From Roseovarius lutimaris (GTDB lineage Bacteria; Pseudomonadota; Alphaproteobacteria; Rhodobacterales; Rhodobacteraceae): a DNA stretch of 64,000 bases. This document shows, piece after piece, positions 58,135 to 64,000 of the stretch. Positions within the stretch are counted from its first letter, which is position 1, and each line of letters starts with the position of its first letter. The stretch lies in assembly GCF_900115165.1 (NCBI RefSeq), contig NZ_FOVP01000010.1, forward strand, positions 89,849 to 153,848, given 5' to 3'. The notes under the pieces are model-generated. The model was not told the DNA's origin. It made no database searches and worked only from the letters and a program-made list of their open reading frames with translations. Position numbers and translations under genes: made by a program.

Positions 58135-58168
58135 GGTGCGGCGGCTGAAAGGTCGCCGCGCCTTTTTT
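58135..58168 (+). terminator. Intrinsic terminator between GTA g2 and g3
   Basis: GGTGCGGCG and CGCCGCGCC form a 9-bp stem (one G-T) around a 10-base loop, followed by TTTTTT. It lies 34 bases after the g2 stop. The following stretch to g3 (58169-58352) is AT-rich and carries a TTTTCAT-N6-ATGAAAA inverted repeat at 58189-58208; no gene is seen in it. Confidence 0.88.
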
Positions 58169-58352
58169 GTTTTTGGTTCTGGGAGTGGTTTTCATTTCTC
58201 TATGAAAAACAAAGGGTAAGAGCGTTTTGGCAGCGTCCGAGGGCCTGTGGGCGGCGGCGCACGGTGTGGTTTATTTTTCTTAAACCTTTGAGCGTCTGAT
58301 GGCGACAAGCGGGCAATGAGCCCAATGGATGCAGGACCAAGGAGAACGCGAG

Positions 58353-59546
58353 ATGATATTGGACTTCTTCCGGCAGGGCAGTGCGGAACCGGCGGTGACG
58401 CCCGAGCAAAAAGCCAGTGCCACGGGGCGGGTCATGGCCTGGCATGGCGCCGGTCGTGTGGCATGGAGCCCGCGCGATACGGTGACCCTGACGCGCATCG
58501 GCTTTGCTGGCAATCCGGTTGGATTTCGCTGTGTCAAGATGATCGCCGAGGCGGCGGCGGCGCTGCCTTTGGTGTTGCAGGATTGCGAGCGCCGCTTTTC
58601 GGAGCATCCGTTGCTTGACCTGATCAAGGCGCCGAACCCGGCGCAGGGGCGGGCCGAACTTTTCGAGGCGCTCTATGGTCAGTTGCTTTTGACCGGCAAT
58701 GCCTATGTCGAGGCGGTTGGCGCAGGCCAGGGTGTGCCGCTTGAGCTTCATGTGTTGCGCTCGGATCGGATGAGTGTGGTGCCGGGCGCCGATGGCTGGC
58801 CGATTGCCTATGAATATGCGGTTTCAGGGCGCAAGCACCGGTTTGACGTGAGCGAGGGCAATCCGGTTGTCTGCCATGTCAAAAGCTTTCATCCGCAGGA
58901 CGATCATTATGGTTTGTCACCCTTGCAGGCGGCGGCGCAGGCGGTGGATGTGCATAATTCCGCAAGCCGCTGGTCCAAGGCGTTGCTCGACAATGCGGCA
59001 CGTCCCAGCGGTGCGATTGTCTATCGCGGGGCCGAGGGGCAGGGCAGCCTGAGCAACGATCAGTATGAGCGGCTGGTGAGCGAGATGGAGGCCCATCACC
59101 AGGGCGCGCGCAATGCCGGTCGCCCGATGCTTTTGGAGGGCGGGCTTGACTGGAAACCGATGGGGTTCAGCCCCTCGGATATGGAATTCCAGAAGACCAA
59201 GGAAAGTGCGGCGCGCGAGATTGCCCTGGCGTTTGGGGTGCCGCCGATGCTGCTTGGTATCCCCGGTGATGCGACGTTTTCGAATTACCAGGAGGCCAAT
59301 CGGGCATTCTATCGGCTGACGGTTTTGCCGCTGGCCACGCGGGTGGCGGCGTCGGTGACGAACTGGCTTGCGGGGTTCAGCGGCGAGATGCTTGAGTTGC
59401 GCCCCGACCTTGATCAGGTGCCGGCCCTTGCGGCCGAGCGCGATGCGCAGTGGAGCCGGGTGGCCACCGCCGATTTTCTGACCGATGCGGAAAAACGCGA
59501 ACTGCTGGGGCTTCCGGCATTGGCCGAGGGGGATTTGAATGGCTGA
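58353..59546 (+). CDS. GTA g3, HK97-type portal protein
   Basis: 397 residues from ATG 58353 (AAGGAG 8 bases upstream). Dodecameric head vertex for DNA entry. Seen: RCVKMIAEAAAALPLVLQD, YGQLLLTGNAYVEAV, FHPQDDHYGLSPLQAAAQAV, and FGVPPMLLGIPGDATFSNYQEANRAFYRLT, all HK97 portal signatures. Confidence 0.94.
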   Translation: MILDFFRQGSAEPAVTPEQKASATGRVMAWHGAGRVAWSPRDTVTLTRIGFAGNPVGFRCVKMIAEAAAALPLVLQDCERRFSEHPLLDLIKAPNPAQGRAELFEALYGQLLLTGNAYVEAVGAGQGVPLELHVLRSDRMSVVPGADGWPIAYEYAVSGRKHRFDVSEGNPVVCHVKSFHPQDDHYGLSPLQAAAQAVDVHNSASRWSKALLDNAARPSGAIVYRGAEGQGSLSNDQYERLVSEMEAHHQGARNAGRPMLLEGGLDWKPMGFSPSDMEFQKTKESAAREIALAFGVPPMLLGIPGDATFSNYQEANRAFYRLTVLPLATRVAASVTNWLAGFSGEMLELRPDLDQVPALAAERDAQWSRVATADFLTDAEKRELLGLPALAEGDLNG

Positions 59547-59778
59547 GCAGCACCCGCCGCAGCGTTACGGGTTTGAGGCCTTTGATTGCGCACCGGCGTT
59601 GCGGCTTGAGGCGCATGAAAGGGTGGCCGAATTGCAGACCCGCGCGCTGAGCGACCGGCTGATGCGGATGGAAGCCGCGCTGGAGAGGTTGGAGCGGCGG
59701 TTGTGGCTGGCGGTCTATGGCGTGGTGGCGGCCATTCTGGTGCAGGCATTTCAGCCGATCTTGGCCGCGCTGCCGTGA
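59539..59778 (+). CDS. GTA g3.5, head-formation protein (rcc01685 family)
   Basis: 79 residues: RYGFEAFDCAPALRLEAHERVAELQTRALSDRLMRMEAALERLERRLW then a hydrophobic segment LAVYGVVAAILVQAFQPIL. It has the length and layout of the small gene between portal and protease in R. capsulatus GTA. Overlaps the g3 end by 8 bases. Confidence 0.85.
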   Translation: MAEQHPPQRYGFEAFDCAPALRLEAHERVAELQTRALSDRLMRMEAALERLERRLWLAVYGVVAAILVQAFQPILAALP

Positions 59779-59825
59779 ACGGGATGAGTGGGGTGATCCC
59801 CTCCTTGGGCAAAAGGATGAGGCAA

Positions 59826-60383
59826 ATGGATATGGAAACGGGACTGGAGCGCAAATTCGCGCGGTTTGATGATGATGCGCTGAGCGTGACCGATGGCTGT
59901 GCGATCGAAGGCTATGCAAGTCTGTTCGGGGCCACCGATCAGGGCGGTGATATCGTGGAGGCGGGGGCCTATGCCAAATCGCTAACGCGGCTTGTGACCG
60001 AGGGGCGCAAGGTCAAGATGCTTTGGCAGCACGACCCGAGCCAGCCGATCGGCGTCTGGGACGAGGTGCGCGAGGATGCGCGGGGGCTTTTCGTGAAGGG
60101 TCGCCTTTTGGAAAGCGTCGGGCGGGTCCGAGAGGCGGCGGCGCTTATTGCGGCGGGTGCGATTGACGGGCTGAGCATCGGCTATCGCACGCTCCGCGCC
60201 AGCAAGAATGACAAGGGCCGCAGGCTCTTGACGGAACTGGAGCTTTGGGAGGTGTCGCTTGTGACCTTTCCGATGCTGCCCAGTGCGCGGGTTGCGGCCA
60301 AGGGCGATGGCCTGGCCGAAGACACCCTGCGCGAGTTGGCGGCGGCCTTTGAGGACGCCCGCCGGGAGATGGCGCAGATGTAA
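59826..60383 (+). CDS. GTA g4, prohead protease
   Basis: 185 residues of the HK97 prohead protease (S78/U35) family: IEGYASLFGATDQGGDIVEAGAYAKSL, KMLWQHDPSQPIGVWDEV containing the catalytic His, and DGLSIGYRT containing the catalytic Ser. Matures the capsid protein. AGGA lies 8 bases before ATG 59826. Confidence 0.9.
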   Translation: MDMETGLERKFARFDDDALSVTDGCAIEGYASLFGATDQGGDIVEAGAYAKSLTRLVTEGRKVKMLWQHDPSQPIGVWDEVREDARGLFVKGRLLESVGRVREAAALIAAGAIDGLSIGYRTLRASKNDKGRRLLTELELWEVSLVTFPMLPSARVAAKGDGLAEDTLRELAAAFEDARREMAQM

Positions 60384-60415
60384 CGCGCCCAACAGGACCA
60401 AAGCTACAGGATCTT

Positions 60416-61600
60416 ATGATGAGCAAAACCGAGGCAACCTCTCGGACCGGGGAAGATCTTTCTCCGGCGGCCGAAGTGAAATCCGCAATCGCGGGGTTCA
60501 TGAGCGAATTCAAGGGCTTTCAGTCCGATGTTCACAACCGACTTCAACAGCAAGAAGAGAAGATGACCATGTTTGAACGCAAACCTCTTGGCCTTCAGCG
60601 CCCGCAACTGGCCGCCGCAGGTGACACATATGCACCCCATCGCAAGGCGTTTGACGCCTATCTGCGGGCGGGCGACGATGATGGCCTGCGCGGTCTTGAG
60701 CTTGAGGGCAAGGCGCTCAATACCGCTGTGGCTGGCGATGGTGGCTATCTGGTTGATCCGCAGACCGCCGAGACGATCCAGTCGGTTCTGAGCTCGACCG
60801 CGTCGATCCGGGCCGTGGCCAATGTCGTGGGGGTCGAGGCGACAAGCTTTGACGTGCTGATTGACCATACCGATGTCGGCCATGGCTGGGCGACCGAAAC
60901 GGCGGGCACGGCAGAGACCGCGACGCCGGTGATTGACCGGATTACCATCCCGCTGCACGAGCTGAGCGCGCTGCCGAAGGCTAGCCAGCGTCTGCTGGAC
61001 GACAGCGCGTTTGACGTCGAGGGTTGGCTTGCAGGCCGGATTGCCGACAAGTTTGCCCGCGCCGAAGCCGCAGCTTTTGTGAGCGGCGATGGTGTGGACA
61101 AGCCGCGCGGTTTCCTGACCCATCCGAGCGTTGACAACGATGTCTGGGTCTGGGGCAACCTTGGCTATGTGCCGACCGGGGCCGACGGCGCGATTGGCGG
61201 GGCCGATCCTATTGTCGATCTGGTCTATGCGCTTGGCGCCGAATACCGCGCCAATGCCAGCTTTGTCATGAACTCGAAAACCGCAGGCACTGTGCGCAAG
61301 CTCAAGGATGCGGATGGGCGGTTCCTGTGGTCGGATGGTCTTGCGGCGGGTGAGCCTGCGCGTCTGATGGGCTATCCGGTTCTGATTGCCGAGGACATGC
61401 CGGATATCGCCACGGGCGCGGATGCGATTGCCTTTGGCGATTTCCGCGCCGGTTATATCGTGGCCGAGCGCCCCGATCTGCGCGTGCTGCGCGATCCCTA
61501 CAGTGCCAAGCCGCATGTCCTGTTCTACGCAACCAAGCGTGTGGGTGGTGATGTGAGCGACTTCAAGGCGATCAAGCTTTTGAAATTCGCCCTCTCCTAA
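60416..61600 (+). CDS. GTA g5, HK97-type major capsid protein
   Basis: 394 residues. The first ~100 residues (KSAIAGFMSEFKGFQSDVHNRLQQQEEK) are a coiled-coil scaffold expected to be removed; LNTAVAGDGGYLVDPQTAETI begins the conserved capsid part. Also ANVVGVEATSFDVLIDHTDV, PLHELSALPKASQRLLDDS, and C-terminal VAERPDLRVLRDPYSAKPHVLFYATKRVGGDV. Forms the GTA head shell. A 155-base gap to g6 shows no gene. Confidence 0.95.
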   Translation: MMSKTEATSRTGEDLSPAAEVKSAIAGFMSEFKGFQSDVHNRLQQQEEKMTMFERKPLGLQRPQLAAAGDTYAPHRKAFDAYLRAGDDDGLRGLELEGKALNTAVAGDGGYLVDPQTAETIQSVLSSTASIRAVANVVGVEATSFDVLIDHTDVGHGWATETAGTAETATPVIDRITIPLHELSALPKASQRLLDDSAFDVEGWLAGRIADKFARAEAAAFVSGDGVDKPRGFLTHPSVDNDVWVWGNLGYVPTGADGAIGGADPIVDLVYALGAEYRANASFVMNSKTAGTVRKLKDADGRFLWSDGLAAGEPARLMGYPVLIAEDMPDIATGADAIAFGDFRAGYIVAERPDLRVLRDPYSAKPHVLFYATKRVGGDVSDFKAIKLLKFALS

Positions 61601-61754
61601 GGACGGGCGAAGCGGGGCGGGGGCATGATGGCCTCCGTCCTGGGGCGCGTGCTGCCGCATATTGGCGTTGTCCAGCTCTTCCCCTCCGTCCGAGCGACGC
61701 GAGGTGGTGCGCGCCTGAACCACCGGAGGGGTCCGGGATGTATGGAGTAGGTCC

Positions 61755-62354
61755 ATGATGTTAATCGAAGAAACTGCGGTTCCCCTGGCCGCGCTGCCGC
61801 TGGCGGAATTCAAGGCGCATCTGCGGCTGGGGACGGGGTTTGCGGATGACGATATTCAGGACCCGGTTCTGGAAAGTTTTCTGCGCGCCGCCATGGCCGC
61901 GATTGAGGCGCGCACGGGTAAGGTTCTGATTGAAAGAGAGTTTTCCTGGGTGCTGAGCGCCTGGCGCGATGGCCAAGGCCAAGCCTTGCCGGTGGCGCCG
62001 GTCGTCGAGATCGTCAGCCTCAGCTTGCGCAACCGCGCCGATGAGGCCGATCTGGTCACCCCCGATCACTATCGCCTTGAGCAGGACGCGCATCGCCCGA
62101 TCCTGCGACCGAGCGGCACGATGCTTGCGCCGATTGCGCCGGGGGGCACGGTCGAGATCGTGTTTCGCGCCGGGTATGGCGTGGCATGGGGCGATCTGCC
62201 GGCGGATCTGGCGCAGGCGGTGCTGTTGCTGGCGGCGCATTATTATGAGTACCGCCATGAGACGGGTCTTGGCGATGGCTGTATGCCGTTCGGGGTTTCA
62301 AGCCTGATCGAGCGCTATCGCACGGTGCGTCTGCTTGGTGGGAGGGGTGCATGA
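61755..62354 (+). CDS. GTA g6, head-tail connector (gp6-like adaptor)
   Basis: 199 residues: PLAALPLAEFKAHLRLGTGFADDDIQDPVLESFLRAAMAAIEARTGKVLI and VEIVFRAGYGVAWGDLPADLAQAVLLLAAHYYEYR, the HK97 gp6/phiE125 gp8 adaptor pattern. Docks below the portal. Its stop overlaps the g7 start by 4 bases. Confidence 0.88.
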   Translation: MMLIEETAVPLAALPLAEFKAHLRLGTGFADDDIQDPVLESFLRAAMAAIEARTGKVLIEREFSWVLSAWRDGQGQALPVAPVVEIVSLSLRNRADEADLVTPDHYRLEQDAHRPILRPSGTMLAPIAPGGTVEIVFRAGYGVAWGDLPADLAQAVLLLAAHYYEYRHETGLGDGCMPFGVSSLIERYRTVRLLGGRGA

Positions 62355-62692
62355 TGGGCCCCGTTCACCTTAATCGGGAGCTTGTGCTTGAGGTGCCGGA
62401 TCGCCAGCCCGATGGCGCGGGCGGGTTCATCGAGGCCTGGCTACCGCGTGGCACGCTTTGGGCCGAGGTGGTGGCGCGCACGGGGCGTGGAGTGGCCGGT
62501 GCGGCGGTAAGCCTGTCGCGTGCCACCTTTCGGATCACGGTGCGCGCCGCGCCACAAGACAGCCCGGCGCGCCCCAAGCCCGGTCAGCGGTTTCGCGATG
62601 GGTCCCGGCTATTTGTTATTCAGTCGGTGACCGAGCGGGATGCGGCGGGGCGGTTTCTGACCTGCTGGGCGCAAGAGGAGGTGGTGCTATGA
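62351..62692 (+). CDS. GTA g7, head-closure (stopper) protein
   Basis: 113 residues: LNRELVLEVPDRQPDGAGGFIEAWLPRGTLWAEVVAR, RATFRITVRAAP and FVIQSVTERDAAGRFLTCWAQEE. The beta-barrel head-tail adaptor type. GGAGG lies 5 bases before the start; the stop overlaps g8 by 4 bases. Confidence 0.88.
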   Translation: MMGPVHLNRELVLEVPDRQPDGAGGFIEAWLPRGTLWAEVVARTGRGVAGAAVSLSRATFRITVRAAPQDSPARPKPGQRFRDGSRLFVIQSVTERDAAGRFLTCWAQEEVVL

Positions 62693-63102
62693 GCTATGCC
62701 GTAGAGGCGGCCCTGCAAGAGGCGGTTTTTCAACGTCTTTCCGCAGATAGCGGGTTGGCGGCTTTGGTCGGGGACGCGATCTTTGATGCGATCCCCGCCG
62801 GCCAGGTGCCGCAGACCCATGTCACGCTCGGCCCCGAAGACGTGCGTGACCGATCAGATGCCACCGCCGGGGGCGCCTGGCACCGGTTCACCGTTTCGGT
62901 CGTTACCGAAAACGCCGGTTTTCTGGCCGCGAAAGAGGTGGCCAGCGCGGTCAGTGACGCACTTGTCGGGGCCGATCTTACGCTGGCGCGTGGGCGGCTG
63001 AGCAACCTTGATTTCCTGCGCGCCCGCGCCCGACGAGAGAGCGGCGGTCAGTTGCGCCGGATCGACCTGACGTTTCGGGCGCGCGTGGACGACACCCCAT
63101 AA
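62689..63102 (+). CDS. GTA g8, DUF3168 tail-terminator protein
   Basis: 137 residues: YAVEAALQEAVFQRLSADSGLAALVGDAIFDAIP, VTLGPEDVRDRSDATAGGAWHRFTVSVVTENAGF. DUF3168 proteins cap the tail tube. Translation coupled to g7 through an ATGA overlap. Confidence 0.9.
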   Translation: MSYAVEAALQEAVFQRLSADSGLAALVGDAIFDAIPAGQVPQTHVTLGPEDVRDRSDATAGGAWHRFTVSVVTENAGFLAAKEVASAVSDALVGADLTLARGRLSNLDFLRARARRESGGQLRRIDLTFRARVDDTP

Positions 63103-63129
63103 CCCTATGATTTATTGGAGATAAGACCA

Positions 63130-63543
63130 ATGGCAGTACAGAATGGCAAGGACCTGCTGATCAAGATTGATCTCAATGGCAGCGGTAATTTTGAAACGGT
63201 GGCCGGGCTGCGTGCAACGCGGGTCAGCTTTAACGCCGAGAGCGTCGATGTCACCAGCCTTGAATCGGCGGGGGGCTGGCGCGAGTTGCTGGCCGGTGCC
63301 GGTGTGAAATCGGCCAGTATCAGCGGGTCTGGCATCTTCCGCGATGCGGCCAGTGACGAGCGCGCGCGCCAGATTTTCTTTGATGGCGAAACACCCGATT
63401 TTCAGGTGGTGATCCCCGATTTTGGCACCATCGAGGGTGCGTTTCAGGTCACGGCGATCGAATATGGCGGCACCCATGATGGCGAGGCGACCTATGAGGT
63501 TGCGCTCGCCTCGGCGGGTCAGCTGACCTTTACTGTGCTGTGA
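63130..63543 (+). CDS. GTA g9, major tail tube protein (TP901-1 type)
   Basis: 137 residues: AVQNGKDLLIKIDLNGSGNFETVAGLRATRVSFNAESVDVTSLESAGGWRELL, SGSGIFRDAASDERARQIFF and FQVTAIEYGGTHDGEATYEVALASAG. Forms the tail tube. GGAG lies 9 bases before the start. Confidence 0.93.
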   Translation: MAVQNGKDLLIKIDLNGSGNFETVAGLRATRVSFNAESVDVTSLESAGGWRELLAGAGVKSASISGSGIFRDAASDERARQIFFDGETPDFQVVIPDFGTIEGAFQVTAIEYGGTHDGEATYEVALASAGQLTFTVL

Positions 63544-63546
63544 CCC

Positions 63547-63696
63547 ATGGCGAACCCCTGGGCAGGTGAGGTGGCGTTGGTCATCGACGGAGAGCGGCAG
63601 GTTCTCAAGCTGACGCTTGGGGCATTGGCCGAACTTGAAGCGGGCCTTGAAGCCGGATCACTGATTGATCTGGTGGACCGGTTCGAGACGGTGGCG
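63547..63696 (+). pseudogene. GTA g10 (tail assembly family), disrupted by an IS
   Basis: The start and first ~48 codons are normal for the GTA gp10 family (NPWAGEVALVIDGERQVLKL, LAELEAGLEAGSLIDLVDRF). The frame then runs into unrelated sequence [12 protein letters not shown] and stops at 63729. The break coincides with the putative terminus of the adjacent IS3-type element. The rest of g10 must lie beyond the window. Confidence 0.85.
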
Positions 63697-64000
63697 TGCC
63701 CCCGTCGGGTGGTCCAGGTTAATTGTTAGTGCATTGTGGGCCTCTGGTCTATCGGAACGATGCTTTCTGGCGCGGGCGGTCGATGACCTAATGCGCTGTG
63801 CGGCCTGACGGTGTTGTAGTGGATTCGCCATTGCTCGATCAGTATTTGTGCCTCGCGCAAGGTGTAGAACATTTCGCCATTGAGCAATTCGTCGCGGAAA
63901 CGGGCGTTGAAGCTTTCGCAATATCCGTTCTCCCAAGGTGATCCGGGTTCGATGTAAGCCGTCTTGGCACCGACGGCAGCGATCCAGTCCCGCACCTTCT
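63697..64000 (-). mobile_element. IS3-family insertion sequence, right-hand part
   Basis: Begins TGCCCCCGTCGGGTGGTCCA, a TG-start end expected of IS3-type elements, 29 bases from the transposase stop. The other end, inverted repeat and target duplication lie outside the window, so the exact terminus (63691-63697) is inferred from where g10 stops matching. Confidence 0.85.
63726..64000 (-). CDS. IS3-family transposase (OrfB, C-terminal part)
   Basis: About 91 codons up to the window edge (continues beyond). [20 protein letters not shown] followed by [18 protein letters not shown] is the DDE integrase-core region with the catalytic Glu in [11 protein letters not shown], and the tail [20 protein letters not shown] is typical of IS3 OrfB. 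Catalyses transposition. Confidence 0.92.
   Translation of the reverse strand, partial: KVRDWIAAVGAKTAYIEPGSPWENGYCESFNARFRDELLNGEMFYTLREAQILIEQWRIHYNTVRPHSALGHRPPAPESIVPIDQRPTMH

Noticed and set aside
61601..61754. Possible extra gene in the gap between GTA g5 and g6
   Set aside because: 154 bases with no convincing start plus ribosome-binding site; only short GC-rich partial repeats (CCTCCGTCC twice).

Overview
The window looks like a chromosomal segment of a Roseobacter-group alphaproteobacterium (Rhodobacteraceae). Support comes from high GC content, a DUF5930-type peptidase N-terminus, a sulfite-assimilation block in the order Fpr/DUF934/CysH/CysI/DUF2849/CobA, a GTTC-N7-GTTC (alphaproteobacterial LexA) box in front of uvrA, an FNR-type box in front of an ALA-synthase hemA, and at the right edge a gene transfer agent (GTA) head-tail cluster of the Rhodobacter capsulatus type. 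Family names are from reading the translations; no database search was possible.

Layout. 1-9.9 kb: envelope peptidase fragment, DUF455 protein, Bcp peroxiredoxin, a large AsmA-like protein, queA, an MFS transporter, DUF924 and dihydrolipoyl dehydrogenase. 9.9-17.9 kb: a REP-like repeat, a methyltransferase, SOS-boxed uvrA, small conserved proteins, infC with a probable AUA start, and a membrane-anchored Ala/Thr/Asp-rich protein. 17.9-20.9 kb: a TetR regulator facing a three-gene operon (DUF1348, PNPOx-like, exported alpha/beta hydrolase) across a perfect 46-bp palindrome; the hydrolase carries a one-base frameshift. 20.9-27.6 kb: ada, then the sulfite-assimilation operon and a divergent Lrp-type regulator. 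27.6-34.5 kb: tpiA, two Fe-S assembly genes, a RimB-RimK fusion, NfeD/SPFH pair, tgt and an old yellow enzyme. 34.7-44.2 kb: lon, an HU protein with a long tail, a DUF4189 protein, a Na+/H+ antiporter with a cyclic-nucleotide-binding-like tail, a SulP transporter and a tandem universal stress protein, with two different tRNA-Val genes. 44.3-55.9 kb: DUF808, quinone oxidoreductase, GlxA-type regulator, an enolase-superfamily enzyme, two identical tRNA-Asp genes, a haloacetate-dehalogenase-like enzyme, an M20 peptidase, hemA, a RodZ-like protein and ispG, followed by a P-II-like gene remnant.

56.3-64 kb is the accessory highlight: GTA genes g1 to g10 in canonical order. A consensus-like promoter (TTGACT-17-TATAGG) lies ahead of g1, but a strong intrinsic terminator follows it within about 55 nt, and a second strong terminator lies between g2 and g3. 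This resembles the late-promoter/terminator layout that lambdoid Q proteins overcome, suggesting that GTA expression could depend on antitermination. The g10 reading frame is cut after about 48 codons by the end of an IS3-family element that runs off the window, so this GTA is probably non-functional or tail-defective in this strain.
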